64,000 bases of DNA from Candidatus Nitrotoga sp. SPKER (lineage in GTDB: Bacteria > Pseudomonadota > Gammaproteobacteria > Burkholderiales > Gallionellaceae). Position numbers and translations under genes: made by a program. Every line of letters starts with the position of its first letter. Position 1 is the first letter of the stretch. Under the pieces are notes generated by a model. It worked only from the letters and a program-made list of their open reading frames with translations. It was not told the origin of the DNA and made no database searches. Positions 30,967 through 40,830 of the stretch are shown piece by piece. Where the stretch lies: assembly GCA_003402285.1 (NCBI GenBank), contig QFXG01000015.1:62001-126000 (forward strand), in the 5' to 3' direction.

Positions 30967-33741
30967 ATGGCCGAAGGAACTGACGATCCGGGTTCCATAA
31001 TGATCCCCACCGCCATCGGCAATGTGCTTGTCGCCCGCCTTGCTGGTGTCAGCCTGAGCTATGGCAAGACGCTGGCACTGGATGCAATCGACCTGGATAT
31101 CCCTTCCGGTTGCATGGTTGGTCTGATCGGCCCGGACGGCGTCGGTAAATCCAGCCTGATGTCTCTGGTGGCCGGCGCACGTGCGATTCAACAAGGCCGA
31201 GTGGAAGCACTCGGGGGCGACATGTCCAGTGCGCGCCATCGCAACGAAGTCTGTCCGGATATAGCCTATATGCCGCAGGGGCTGGGCAAGAATCTGTATT
31301 CAACCCTATCGGTTGAAGAAAACCTGCAGTTTTTCGGTCGCCTGTACGGACACGGCGCAGTTGAGCGGCGGCGGCGTATCGACGAGCTCACCAGCAGCAC
31401 CGGCTTGTATTCCTTTCTAAACCGTCCGGTGGGAAAATTATCCGGTGGCATGAAACAAAAACTGGGAATGTGCTGCGCGCTAATCCACGACCCAGAGCTG
31501 CTGATCCTGGACGAGCCGACCACTGGTGTCGATCCACTGGCGCGCAATCAATTCTGGGAACTGATCGCCCGCATCCGTAACCACCGCCCAGAAATGAGTG
31601 TGATCGTCGCCACCGCCTACATGGACGAAGCCGAACGGTTTGACTGGCTGGTGGCGATGGACGCGGGCAGGATTCTGGCAACCGGCACGCCACGCGAGCT
31701 GCATGAACATACTGGCACTGCATCGCTTGAAGCGGCCTTCATTGCACTGTTACCGGAAGATAAAAAACACGACCACCGCGCAGTTGTGGTTCCACCACTC
31801 GCGGATGGCGAGGACAAAGAGATCGCTATCGAGGCACGCGACTTGACTATGCGCTTTGGAGATTTCACGGCGGTTGATCATGTTAACTTCCGCATCCGCC
31901 GTGGTGAGATTTTCGGCTTCCTCGGCTCTAACGGCTGCGGAAAATCTACCACGATGAAAATGCTTACCGGCCTTCTGCCAGCAAGCGAGGGCCAAGCCTG
32001 GCTTTTTGGACACGAGGTGAATCCACACGACATCGCTACGCGACGGCGCGTCGGCTATATGTCTCAAGCCTTCTCGCTTTACTCCGAGCTAACTGTACGC
32101 CAAAACCTGGTGTTGCATGCACGCCTGTTCAATATGCCGGAGGTGGAGATTCCGCCACGAATCGAAGAGATGGTGGTCCGTTTCGGCCTCGGTGGCGTAA
32201 CCGACGTTTTGCCAAACAATCTGCCGCTGGGCATTCGCCAGCGCCTGTCGCTGGCGGTGGCGATGGTGCATGAGCCGGAATTACTGATTCTCGATGAACC
32301 GACTTCTGGCGTCGACCCGATCGCGCGAGATAAGTTCTGGCAGTTGATGATCGATCTGGCACGTAAGGATAAGGTCACAATCTTCATTTCGACTCACTTC
32401 ATGAACGAGGCCGAACGCTGCGATCGCATTTCGTTGATGCATGCCGGCCAGGTAATGGCCAGCGATACACCATCTGGGCTGTTGGAGAAACGTGGGGCAG
32501 CGACATTGGAACAGGCCTTCATCGGTTATCTGGAGGACGTCGACGCAGCAGTTACTCAGCCCGCTCCCCCCGTCGCCGATCAGGATTCCAGCCGGTCGCG
32601 CAAATCGCGCCGACATTTCAGTGTTGCGCGTGCGTTCAGCTACACGCTGCGCGAAACGCTGGAACTGCGACGTGACCCGGTGCGCGGGACGCTGGCGCTG
32701 CTTGGCAGCCTGCTTTTGATGTTTATCATCGGTTACGGCATGAGCCTGGATGTGGAAGATCTGAGCTATGCCATACTTGATCGTGACCAGACTACGCTGA
32801 GCCAGAATTACTCGTTGAACCTATCCGGCTCGCGCTATTTTGTCGAACACCCTCCGATCACCAGCTACACAGATTTAGACCGGCGCATGCGCAACGGTGA
32901 ACTGTCACTTGCCATTGAGATACCGCCCAGTTTCGCACGTGACGTGCAGCGCGGCAAACCGGTGCAGATCGGTGCCTGGATCGATGGTGCGATGCCATCG
33001 CGGGCAGAAACTATACAAGGCTATGTGCAGGGCATGCATCAGGGTTGGCTGATCGACATGGCGAAAACCCAGCTTGGCCAGGATGCTGCTACCGGTTCGG
33101 CCACTATTGAAACACGCTTTCGTTACAACCCCGACGTGAAGAGTCTCCCCTCGATGGTTCCGGCGGTGATCCCGCTCCTGTTACTGATGATTCCGGCTAT
33201 GCTGACTGCGTTGTCGGTGGTACGTGAGAAGGAGTTGGGTTCGATCATAAATTTTTACGTCACTCCAGTCACCCGCACTGAGTTCCTGCTCGGCAAGCAG
33301 CTGCCTTACGTCGTTTTGGCAATGTTGAATTTCCTGCTAATGGCTTTGCTCGCCGTCACGGTGTTCGGCGTGCCAATCACTGGCAATTTCGTCACGCTAG
33401 CGCTGGCAGCGCTGATTTTTATTATCTTTTCCACCGGTTTCGGCCTGTTCGCTTCTACTTTTACTCGCAGCCAGATCGCAGCGATATTCGCGACTATGCT
33501 CGGCACAATGCTTCCGGCAATTCAGTTTGCAGGACTGTTCAATCCGGTGTCGTCACTGGAAGGCACAGGAAAACTAATCGGGCAGATGTACCCAGCTTCG
33601 CACTTTCTTACTATCAGTCGTGGCGTGTTCAGCAAGGCCTTGGGTTTATCCGACCTACACACATATTTCGGGCCGATGCTGCTGGCCGACTTGGTAATAG
33701 TTTGTCTATCGATCGCTCTGCTGAGAAAACAGGACAGCTGA
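30967..33741 (+). CDS. rbbA: ABC transporter with two ATPase domains fused to a permease (RbbA-like)
   Basis: A 924-residue fusion: two ATP-binding cassettes (about 25-255 and 290-520) followed by an ABC-2 permease half (about 560-924). Cassette 1 has Walker [11 protein letters not shown], signature [10 protein letters not shown] and Walker [14 protein letters not shown]. Cassette 2 has [12 protein letters not shown] and [13 protein letters not shown], but its signature is LPLGIRQRL rather than LSGG, so that site may be weakened. The permease part has a large periplasmic loop and several C-terminal helices. In E. coli the homologue was named for ribosome association, but the context here points to export. 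An alternative start lies 11 codons downstream. Confidence 0.88.
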   Translation: MAEGTDDPGSIMIPTAIGNVLVARLAGVSLSYGKTLALDAIDLDIPSGCMVGLIGPDGVGKSSLMSLVAGARAIQQGRVEALGGDMSSARHRNEVCPDIAYMPQGLGKNLYSTLSVEENLQFFGRLYGHGAVERRRRIDELTSSTGLYSFLNRPVGKLSGGMKQKLGMCCALIHDPELLILDEPTTGVDPLARNQFWELIARIRNHRPEMSVIVATAYMDEAERFDWLVAMDAGRILATGTPRELHEHTGTASLEAAFIALLPEDKKHDHRAVVVPPLADGEDKEIAIEARDLTMRFGDFTAVDHVNFRIRRGEIFGFLGSNGCGKSTTMKMLTGLLPASEGQAWLFGHEVNPHDIATRRRVGYMSQAFSLYSELTVRQNLVLHARLFNMPEVEIPPRIEEMVVRFGLGGVTDVLPNNLPLGIRQRLSLAVAMVHEPELLILDEPTSGVDPIARDKFWQLMIDLARKDKVTIFISTHFMNEAERCDRISLMHAGQVMASDTPSGLLEKRGAATLEQAFIGYLEDVDAAVTQPAPPVADQDSSRSRKSRRHFSVARAFSYTLRETLELRRDPVRGTLALLGSLLLMFIIGYGMSLDVEDLSYAILDRDQTTLSQNYSLNLSGSRYFVEHPPITSYTDLDRRMRNGELSLAIEIPPSFARDVQRGKPVQIGAWIDGAMPSRAETIQGYVQGMHQGWLIDMAKTQLGQDAATGSATIETRFRYNPDVKSLPSMVPAVIPLLLLMIPAMLTALSVVREKELGSIINFYVTPVTRTEFLLGKQLPYVVLAMLNFLLMALLAVTVFGVPITGNFVTLALAALIFIIFSTGFGLFASTFTRSQIAAIFATMLGTMLPAIQFAGLFNPVSSLEGTGKLIGQMYPASHFLTISRGVFSKALGLSDLHTYFGPMLLADLVIVCLSIALLRKQDS

Positions 33742-33743
33742 CA

Positions 33744-34868
33744 ATGAGCCATGCTTCCAACATCTACCGCCTGGGTGTCAAGGAGCTATGGAGCCTGCTA
33801 CGAGATCCGATCATGCTGGTGCTGATCACCTATACCTTCACGCTGGCAATCTACATCGCCGCTACCGCAATGCCGGATTCCCTGCACAAAGCGGCGATCG
33901 CAATCGTCGATGAAGACGGCTCGCCGCTGTCGGCACGCATCACCTCGGCCTTTTATCCTCCACACTTCATGCCACCGGTCATGGTGTCGTTGGCCGAGGT
34001 CGATCCAGGACTGGACGCGGGCGAATACACCTTCGTGCTCGATATTCCTCCGGAATTCCAGCGCGATGTGCTGGCAGGACGTTCGCCGACGATTCAGCTC
34101 AACGTAGACGCCACGCGCATGAGTCAGGCTTTCACCGGCAGTGGCTACATCCAGCAGATCGTACTCGGTGAAGTCAATGAATTCGTCCAACGCTACCGCG
34201 GCAGCCCCGTACCGCAAATAGATCTGGCATTACGGGCACGCTTCAACCCCGCCTTGACGCCAGCCTGGTTCGGTTCGCTAATGGAGATCATCAATGCTGT
34301 CACCATGCTGTCGATCATCCTGACCGGAGCAGCCCTGATCCGAGAACGCGAGCACGGTACGATCGAACACTTGCTGGTGATGCCGGTGACTCCTGGCGAG
34401 ATTATGCTGGCCAAGATCTGGTCTATGGGGCTGGTGGTCTTACTGGCAACGGCGTTCTCTCTGGCTTTCATCGTTCAAGGTGCTTTGCAGGTACCGATCG
34501 AAGGCTCGGTGATGTTATTCCTTGTCTGCGCCACACTACACCTGTTCGCTACCACATCGATGGGCATATTCATGGCGACCATCGCACGCTCCATGCCACA
34601 GTTCGGCCTGCTGATAATATTGACGCTACTGCCGCTGGAGATGCTGTCGGGTGGCTCGACGCCGCGCGAGAGCATGCCCGAATTCGCACAAAACATGATG
34701 CTGGCCGCACCGACCACACACTTCGTCTCCGCCGCCCAAGCGATCCTCTATCGTGGCGCCGGACTCGAAGTGGTTTGGCCGCAGATGCTCGCACTTATCG
34801 TGATTGGAAGCATCCTGTTTGCTCTGTCTCTAAGTCGATTCCGCAAGGCTCTTGGCAGCCTTCTTTAA
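33744..34868 (+). CDS. yhhJ: ABC-2 type permease (YhhJ-like)
   Basis: The second membrane subunit of the exporter, 374 residues. It has one N-terminal membrane helix, a large periplasmic domain (about 50-170), and about five C-terminal helices with the ABC-2 conserved segment REREHGTIEHLLVMPVTPGE. The ATG at 33744, two bases after the rbbA stop, is preferred over an upstream in-frame codon inside rbbA. With the outer membrane factor, adaptor and RbbA-like protein it forms a complete four-gene efflux operon. The substrate is unknown. Confidence 0.88.
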   Translation: MSHASNIYRLGVKELWSLLRDPIMLVLITYTFTLAIYIAATAMPDSLHKAAIAIVDEDGSPLSARITSAFYPPHFMPPVMVSLAEVDPGLDAGEYTFVLDIPPEFQRDVLAGRSPTIQLNVDATRMSQAFTGSGYIQQIVLGEVNEFVQRYRGSPVPQIDLALRARFNPALTPAWFGSLMEIINAVTMLSIILTGAALIREREHGTIEHLLVMPVTPGEIMLAKIWSMGLVVLLATAFSLAFIVQGALQVPIEGSVMLFLVCATLHLFATTSMGIFMATIARSMPQFGLLIILTLLPLEMLSGGSTPRESMPEFAQNMMLAAPTTHFVSAAQAILYRGAGLEVVWPQMLALIVIGSILFALSLSRFRKALGSLL

Positions 34869-35039
34869 AAACTCCCAGTTCTGCATAGAAACAACGTCAC
34901 ATAGAGCTGGACTTCAACAGAAGATAACACGTCGGTAACACATGTCCCTCCCCTTGTGATGTTGGGCTTCGCAAGCTCAGCGTCAATCTACCTTGACCCA
35001 GGCTATGCTTACTGGCACCAAACGGTAAGCAGCACTGGA

Positions 35040-35903
35040 CTACTTTGACTTACATTTAGACAACCTGAGGCAACTCCATCGCTCTTTGATTGGAGCTTTT
35101 ACAAACATTGTCAGCCAATCAGCATAACTGCTGATATTTGGCATAAGGCCAAGCTCCTCCGCTTTAGAAAAATCAGGTTCACTAATCTTTGGCGCTCCTT
35201 TTCCAAATTTAGTTTTGAACTGCTTAGCAAGCTGATTGCCGTGCTCAGACAAATCTTTACATAGGAGTTGGCTGAAAAAAATTATATCGTCAGCTTGTTT
35301 AAAAATTGCGTCAATTACTGAAGGATAATTTGCATCAGTTTGGTTGTTATGCGGAAGTCCAAAATAGAGCACTGGAGTAACACCTCCAGATGCTTTATAA
35401 ACATCAATTAGCTGATTTCGCTTTTCTAAAGAGGCATTCAAGCTGTGGACAGATTGACTCAATGTAGTAGCAAGACTAAGCGGACGCCCCACAAGTGATA
35501 ATTTTTCAAAAAGCTGTCCTTGCAGAATATCTACTGGAAGAGGGGGGAGAGAAAGAGTCATAAGGTCGGTTCGAAAGTCAAATATCTCATCCCTGCTAAT
35601 TTGCCCTATATTCACCTTTTTGTGATGTTCAAGCAACGCTGCCTTTTGAAAATCGAAATCTTCTTTGAGTGATTTTACATGCTGTTTTTTTACGGAAAGG
35701 AGTGAATTGCATATACCGAAAGCGATCATAATGGCAGCATTTGTATCGCGCATCTCCTTAAGCATTTGCTCCCTATACTTCGACCTTTCTGCAATTCGTT
35801 GAGCGCCATATGCACCTGCAAACGCCCCCGCTATTGACGTAAAAAAGACGGAATTAAAGAATGCTTCGATTTCTATCCAATGCTCAGTCAAGAAAACTGT
35901 CAA
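35040..35903 (-). CDS. hypothetical membrane-anchored protein
   Basis: A 287-residue protein of unknown family. One hydrophobic segment near the N-terminus (about 12-32, FFNSVFFTSIAGAFAGAYGA) is followed by a long, mostly helical, charged cytoplasmic part with coiled-coil character (ERSKYREQMLKEMRDTN). I recognise no catalytic motif. Base composition is lower in GC than the efflux operon beside it. It stands alone between the efflux operon and an integrase fragment, in what looks like an old insertion region. Confidence 0.6.
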   Translation of the reverse strand: MTVFLTEHWIEIEAFFNSVFFTSIAGAFAGAYGAQRIAERSKYREQMLKEMRDTNAAIMIAFGICNSLLSVKKQHVKSLKEDFDFQKAALLEHHKKVNIGQISRDEIFDFRTDLMTLSLPPLPVDILQGQLFEKLSLVGRPLSLATTLSQSVHSLNASLEKRNQLIDVYKASGGVTPVLYFGLPHNNQTDANYPSVIDAIFKQADDIIFFSQLLCKDLSEHGNQLAKQFKTKFGKGAPKISEPDFSKAEELGLMPNISSYADWLTMFVKAPIKERWSCLRLSKCKSK

Positions 35904-36229
35904 TTTGGCATCCTTCGCAGATTAACGTATGTAGTTAACACACAGACCTTATTTCAAAAAACAACCTCAGGATAAAAACAAATAAACCGTTCTTTCTCCG
36001 CCTCAAGCAGCTTTGACGCATATGAAATTAGAGCCGTAGTAACCGTAATTAACTTTTGTTCACCTAATCGGTCGAAATGACTAGTAAGTGTATGGAGCGG
36101 TGTCCCTCTACTGTCGCATCATGGCACTCTACAGCCATTTGCGAATGTCTGCTATGGGGAAGTCTGATCAATGATAGTGACGGCTGCAATTAGCACTTAA
36201 CGGCTACTGGCAAGTAATTTCTAAACATA

Positions 36230-36319
36230 TTATGCGCGCAGTGGTATGACTTCTGCCCCTGTCTCTATCTTGGCAAGATAATCCGCCCACTGCCGCATGA
36301 TGCTGCGCCGTTCTCCGAA
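36230..36319 (-). pseudogene. C-terminal fragment of a phage-type integrase
   Basis: About 30 codons ending in TAA read ERRSIMRQWADYLAKIETG followed by AEVIPLRA. This resembles the extreme C-terminus of tyrosine site-specific integrases of phages and islands. Upstream sequence is not readable as an integrase, so only the tail remains. The rest of 35904-36503 holds no gene. It suggests that an island end once lay between the efflux region and recQ. Assignment is by motif style only. Confidence 0.4.
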
Positions 36320-36503
36320 ACAGAAGGTGAATCTGACAGCAGCTTAAATTTCCTATATGCAGGGGTTTACATACACCGTGAACGGTACGCATGTCATCTT
36401 GCACGCAATAAGTAACCACATAGCTATCTGGTCACTGTAAATAATTCTGCAGAGAGCATATGCGCCGGGGCAGAATAACCTTGAGTGTGATACCTTTCTT
36501 TTT

Positions 36504-38345
36504 ATGACTGCCCCTACCGCCCAACAAATTCTCCACGATGTTTTCGGCTATTCATCCTTTCGTGGTGAGCAGCAATCTATAGTTGAATATGTTGTTGCTG
36601 GTGGTGATGCGCTGGTATTAATGCCAACCGGCGGCGGCAAGTCGTTGTGCTATCAACTTCCGGCATTATTGCGGCGTGGAGTCGGCATAGTGGTGTCACC
36701 GTTGATTGCGTTGATGCAGGATCAGGTGGACGCACTTAACCAGCTTGGTGTGCGCGCTGCTTTTCTTAACTCCAGCATGGATGCGAACACGGCCCGTGCC
36801 GTGTCAAGCCGTTTGCTGCGGGGTGATTTAGATCTCTTGTATGTGGCGCCAGAGCGGTTGCTGATGGCTGGATTCTTGTCCATGCTGGAACAAGTGCAAG
36901 CGGAGCATGGCATCGCACTGTTTGCCATTGACGAGGCGCATTGCGTATCACAATGGGGCCATGATTTCCGTCCAGAGTATCGCGGACTGACTGTATTGCA
37001 TGAACGCTTTCCAGATGTGCCGCGCATCGCGCTGACGGCCACGGCGGATACGCCAACGCGAGGCGAGATCGTCGAGCGGCTGGCGCTGGAGCAGGCGCAC
37101 CAATTTATTTCCAGTTTCGACCGTCCCAACATTCGTTACCGGGTAACACTAAAATCCAATGCACGGCAGCAATTGCTGACCTTTCTGGAAACGGAGCATG
37201 CAAATGATGCCGGCATCGTATATTGCCTGTCCCGCAAAAAAGTGGATGAAACTGCCGCGTGGCTTCAAGAGCGTGGTTGGAATGCATTGCCTTACCATGC
37301 CGGGCTGGATGCGGCCGTACGTAGCGAGAATCAACGTTCTTTCCTGCGCAAGGAGGGCGTCATCATAGTCGCCACCGTCGCTTTCGGCATGGGCATCGAC
37401 AAGCCCAACGTGCGCTTTGTCGCTCACCTCGATCTGCCCAAAAGCATGGAAGGCTATTATCAAGAAACTGGCCGTGCCGGACGCGACGGCTTGCCCGCAG
37501 ATGCATGGATGACTTACGGTTTAGGCGATGTGGTTTCCATGCGTCAGATGCTGGCATCCGGTGATGCACCCGAGGAGCGAAAACGGTTAGAGGTACATAA
37601 ACTTGATGCACTACTGGGGTTTTGCGAATCCACTGCCTGCCGCCACCAAATTATCCTACGCTATTTTGGAGAGGAACATCCAGGCAACTGTGCACAGTGT
37701 GACAACTGCCTGGAGCCGATCGATACTTGGGACGCGACTCAAGCGGCACGTATGGCATTGTCGTGTGTATACCGTACTGGGCAGCGCTTCGGCGTAGGTT
37801 ATTTGATCGACGTATTACTGGGCAAATCCACTGCACAGGTTGAAAAATTTCGCCACCAGCAACTGAGTACGTTTGGAATCGGCCAGTCGCTCGCGCAGAC
37901 TCAATGGAGCAGTGTCTATCGCCAACTGGTTGCTGCCGGTTTGCTCAATGTGGACATGGAAGCCTACGGCGGATTGCGTCTTACCGAAGAAGCCCGCCCG
38001 GTGCTACGCGGTGAATCCCAGGTATGGCTACGGCGCGATGCCGAACCGACTAAAAACAAAATCAGCAAAATTGAGCGTAGTGCAAGAATGCGCGAAGCAT
38101 TTGACGGTGCAAATGAAGACCCGCTGTGGCTGGCGCTTAAAGCCAAGCGCATGGAGCTTGCCCGCGAACAAGGCGTACCGCCTTATGTGATTTTTCACGA
38201 CAGCACTTTGCTGGAAATTCTCAAACTTCGTCCTGAAAATCTCACCGATTTAGGGAAAATTAACGGTGTAGGATTAGCCAAGTTAGACCGTTATGGAGAT
38301 GATTTTTTGAAAGTCATTGAAGATGAAGCAAATGGTGTTACGTAG
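36504..38345 (+). CDS. recQ: ATP-dependent DNA helicase RecQ
   Basis: A 3'-5' DNA helicase of recombination and replication-fork repair, 613 residues. The helicase core has Walker [14 protein letters not shown] with Lys46, Walker B/DEAH in [18 protein letters not shown], and motif [15 protein letters not shown]. The zinc-binding domain carries four Cys in [14 protein letters not shown] and nearby. Then come the winged-helix RQC domain and the C-terminal HRDC domain ([20 protein letters not shown]). It is complete and typical. It stands alone, with accessory stretches on both sides. Confidence 0.96.
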   Translation: MTAPTAQQILHDVFGYSSFRGEQQSIVEYVVAGGDALVLMPTGGGKSLCYQLPALLRRGVGIVVSPLIALMQDQVDALNQLGVRAAFLNSSMDANTARAVSSRLLRGDLDLLYVAPERLLMAGFLSMLEQVQAEHGIALFAIDEAHCVSQWGHDFRPEYRGLTVLHERFPDVPRIALTATADTPTRGEIVERLALEQAHQFISSFDRPNIRYRVTLKSNARQQLLTFLETEHANDAGIVYCLSRKKVDETAAWLQERGWNALPYHAGLDAAVRSENQRSFLRKEGVIIVATVAFGMGIDKPNVRFVAHLDLPKSMEGYYQETGRAGRDGLPADAWMTYGLGDVVSMRQMLASGDAPEERKRLEVHKLDALLGFCESTACRHQIILRYFGEEHPGNCAQCDNCLEPIDTWDATQAARMALSCVYRTGQRFGVGYLIDVLLGKSTAQVEKFRHQQLSTFGIGQSLAQTQWSSVYRQLVAAGLLNVDMEAYGGLRLTEEARPVLRGESQVWLRRDAEPTKNKISKIERSARMREAFDGANEDPLWLALKAKRMELAREQGVPPYVIFHDSTLLEILKLRPENLTDLGKINGVGLAKLDRYGDDFLKVIEDEANGVT

Positions 38346-38392
38346 CAATACTGTTCGGTTAAAACCAATTAAAACAGAAAACCATTCGGACT

Positions 38393-38428
38393 GAGCTTGT
38401 CGAAGCCCATTCATCTTTCGACAGGCTC
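38393..38428. repeat. imperfect inverted repeat of GAGCTTGTCGAA type
   Basis: Arms 38393-38404 and 38417-38428 pair over 12 bp with one mismatch (GAGCTTGTCGAA / TTCGACAGGCTC). This sequence type is common as an intergenic repeat in betaproteobacteria. The surrounding gap 38346-39090 contains no gene I can support. Confidence 0.6.
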
Positions 38429-38967
38429 CAAGCGAACGGACTTTGAACATAATCTGGCCGAATCAATAGTTCTGTCGAGATAAATCAATACAAGTTACCG
38501 GCCTGCCTCGGTTGAGTAAATTAGAAGTTATAGATGTGCTTGAAAATCAGTCTTGCGGCCTTCCGTTTTTTCTTATCCGAGGTTTTTCACAGCCCAGCGC
38601 TACTTGTATCAGTGACCTCGACAGCTTGTCTGAACCGTGTGCTAACCACTGCGGAGGGATAATAACGCTACAGAAAGAACTCTAACCTAATGTTTGGCAC
38701 ATGTACGACATCTTCAAGTCGCACAAATAAATGTAGATCATACAAATGTGCACGCCTTGGTGTGAATAAAATCGAAAAGCCGCATAGATTAGTAGCAGAT
38801 ACACCTATACACGGACCGTTTGTATGGGGTTTGGGTGTCGGTGCAAGCCACAAATGCTCCTTGAGATATCCGTTTTTTCTTCACTTATTACTATTCCTCT
38901 CATGACATTTGGTTGACGCCACACTTTAAAACCTTACAATCCTTATAGGTTCCAATCTCCGATGGTT

Positions 38968-38979
38968 TTGTCCAACAAA
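38968..38979. repeat. left 12-bp inverted repeat flanking the ferritin/DUF2971 segment
   Basis: TTGTCCAACAAA here is the exact reverse complement of TTTGTTGGACAA at 40030-40041. The pair brackets about 1.06 kb holding the ferritin-like gene and the broken DUF2971 gene. Confidence 0.45.
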
Positions 38980-39090
38980 GCTTATCCGATGGCAACAAGG
39001 TCGCAGATTTAAAAAATTTAGGGAGGACGACAAGTCACCGCTATTCGCTATACATCACAACCCCAGCACAATTTATCGAGGAAATAAATA

Positions 39091-39378
39091 ATGTCTAATG
39101 AAGGCTATCACGAACCAATAGATGAACTTACAAATGAAACGAGAGACATGCACAGAGCTATCACATCACTTATGGAAGAGCTTGAAGCAGTCGACTGGTA
39201 CAACCAAAGAGTTGATGCCTGCAAAAATGAAGAATTAAAAGCGATTCTTGCACATAATCGAGACGAGGAAAAAGAGCACGCGGCAATGGTGCTTGAATGG
39301 ATTAGAAGGCAAGACCCTCGTTTTGATAAAGAATTAAAAGATTACTTGTTTACGGATAAGCCCATAGCTCATAAATAA
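39091..39378 (+). CDS. encapsulated-ferritin (EncFtn) family protein lacking the cargo tail
   Basis: A 95-residue two-helix ferritin-like protein that should oxidise Fe(II) at a dimer interface. It matches the EncFtn family: SLMEELEAVDWYNQRVDA and HNRDEEKEHAAMVLEWIRR. Glu30, Trp36, Glu60 and His63 line up with the known iron-site residues Glu32, Trp38, Glu62 and His65 of the Rhodospirillum protein, a constant offset of two. The chain ends at YLFTDKPIAHK, where characterised relatives continue into an encapsulin-targeting peptide. No encapsulin gene is in view. A GAGGA ribosome site precedes the ATG. It may work as a free ferroxidase. Confidence 0.85.
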   Translation: MSNEGYHEPIDELTNETRDMHRAITSLMEELEAVDWYNQRVDACKNEELKAILAHNRDEEKEHAAMVLEWIRRQDPRFDKELKDYLFTDKPIAHK

Positions 39379-39381
39379 AAT

Positions 39382-39431
39382 GTATAACCCAATGCACCGG
39401 ACGCTGAAGCATTGGTGATTTCAAACGTTAG
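39382..39431 (+). other. attC-like cassette recombination structure
   Basis: The stretch starts with GTATAAC, holds a perfect 7-bp stem CCAATGC / GCATTGG around ACCGGACGC, and ends CGTTAG. TAAC and GTTA at the outer ends can pair. It begins at the ferritin stop codon and ends about 17 bp before the next gene start, as integron cassette attC sites do. The core GTTAGCA deviates from GTTRRRY, and no integrase gene is seen. Confidence 0.35.
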
Positions 39432-39447
39432 CAGTAGGCATAGTCAG

Positions 39448-40027
39448 ATGCACAGTAATGACGTTAGATTTTATAAGTATATGAATCCAGAATCTGCGAT
39501 TGCTTCGCTAGAGAGCGGAGCTACGAGATGGTCAATCCCAAAACTCTTCAACGACCCATTTGATTTTCCTGTCTCTATGGATTTCAAATTTACTGGTGAA
39601 GAAATCGCTAATGCTCTTACAGAAGAACTTGTCGCAATGGCTTATGGGCCTGACGAACCTATTGGCGACCCAAATAATGAATATATTAAACTTACTTTGT
39701 TAAATAGAAGTCTTAAAAAAACCGTCCGCTGAAGAATTCAGGGCATTTATGGCTGAAGCAAATGCCAGAACCATTCAGAAAAGAGTCAGCATTGGGCTTA
39801 TGAAGATGAATGGAGGTGTATTTCAAAACTTAACAATCATGACCGGATTTGATGATAAGCAATTTATCCCAGAAGAGCTTGAGGCTATATACATTGGTCA
39901 TCAAGCGTCACAGGAGCATAAAAATTCCATTTTTAATATATTGAGAGAAAAGTACCAAGGTACGAAGATATTTCTTTCCAATGTAAATATCCAGGATTAT
40001 TCGATGATATTTCATGAAAACCGCTAA
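39448..40027 (+). pseudogene. DUF2971 family gene, frameshifted and internally deleted
   Basis: The N-terminus is typical of DUF2971 proteins (RFYKYMNPESAIASLESG, LFNDPFDFPV), a family often found in defence and mobile regions. At a run of seven A near 39720 the frame shifts; after it the protein resumes with PSAEEFRAFMAEAN. The C-terminal part is recognisable (FIPEELEAIYIGHQAS, ILREKYQGTKIF). The central catalytic-looking region expected between the halves is missing, so it is dead rather than phase-variable. Confidence 0.65.
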
Positions 40028-40029
40028 CC

Positions 40030-40041
40030 GTTTGTTGGACA
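40030..40041. repeat. right 12-bp inverted repeat
   Basis: TTTGTTGGACAA, the exact reverse complement of the copy at 38968-38979. It starts 2 bp after the DUF2971 remnant ends. Confidence 0.45.
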
Positions 40042-40102
40042 AGTCGGTTGAGGCTACTGTTAATCTAGACCTTTTAGCACCTATTTATCTGCTTGATATA
40101 TC

Positions 40103-40118
40103 GTACGTATTTACGTAC
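40103..40118. promoter_or_regulatory. palindromic operator candidate upstream of the antitoxin gene
   Basis: GTACGTA-TT-TACGTAC is a perfect 7-bp palindrome 28 bp before the YefM-like start codon. Such palindromes serve as autoregulatory sites for Phd/YefM modules. Confidence 0.45.
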
Positions 40119-40146
40119 CGTTTTGGTTTATTTGGAAGAATCCAAA

Positions 40147-40389
40147 ATGCACACTCTTACCGCCAGTGAAGCTCGCGCGAATTTGTACAGATTGGTTGAT
40201 GAGACAGTAGCGTCTCATCAACCCATTCTCATTTCCGGGAAACGTAACAATGCGGTGCTGCTCTCCGCTGAGGACGGGAGTGCAATACGAGAAACTTTGT
40301 ACTTACTTGCCGTACCTGGCATGCACGAATCCATAAAGACAGGTATAAATGAGCCTCTAGCAAAAAGTGCAAAGGAGCTTAAGTGGTGA
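40147..40389 (+). CDS. Phd/YefM family antitoxin
   Basis: An 80-residue antitoxin that binds and neutralises a Txe/YoeB RNase and represses its own promoter. Family features are MHTLTASEARANLYRLVDE, PILISGKRNNAVLLSAED and the toxin-binding tail AKSAKELKW. The ATG at 40147 gives this canonical N-terminus; an upstream in-frame start would add 18 unrelated residues. It overlaps the GTG of the broken toxin gene at the stop codon. It is an orphaned antitoxin, since the partner is decayed. Confidence 0.85.
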   Translation: MHTLTASEARANLYRLVDETVASHQPILISGKRNNAVLLSAEDGSAIRETLYLLAVPGMHESIKTGINEPLAKSAKELKW

Positions 40390-40649
40390 GTTGGGAGGTT
40401 GTCTATGCCAACAATCACTCAAAGATGCCAAAAAGCTTGCTGCAAGCGGTCTCAGAACAAAAGCGCAAGAGTTGTTAGCAATACTTGCCAATGATCCATT
40501 TCAAAATCCACCACCCTTCGAAAAATTGGTCGGAGATTTTATCGGTACTTATTCACTCCGCATCAATATTCAGCATACGTATCGTATATGAAATCTTTAC
40601 AAAAGAAAAAACCGTTCGCGTTCTACATATGTGGACGCATTATGAATGA
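40386..40649 (+). pseudogene. Txe/YoeB family toxin, two frameshifts
   Basis: The GTG at 40386 begins SWEVVYANNHSK. A first frameshift leads into DAKKLAASGLRTKAQELLA, then NPPPFEKLVGDF and LRINIQHTYRI. A second shift by one base near 40583 leads into IVYEIFTKEKTVRVLHMW and the terminal THYE with TGA. Assembled, the parts cover a complete Txe toxin including the C-terminal HYE end. Both shifts would have to be reverted for activity, so the toxin is dead. Confidence 0.8.
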
Positions 40650-40830
40650 GCAAGCTGATTATTTTATAGCCATCCATAAGATTGGCTTGATTAATATCAA
40701 TCCGACGAACAGTGAAACAGAATAGTTGTAAACATTTCAGTCATGCCCAAACCTTACACTCACCAAAAAAACGTGCAACAACAAAAATGCTACCTTATGA
40801 TGTGCGATTTTTTTATAAACAAGGCACTAA

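Noticed and set aside
38690-38905. 71-codon ORF in the recQ/ferritin gap
   Set aside because: No family resemblance, no ribosome binding site and poor codon character; treated as non-coding.
39714-39726. Phase variation of the DUF2971 gene through its seven-A tract
   Set aside because: A central part of the protein is also missing, so restoring the frame would not give a full protein.
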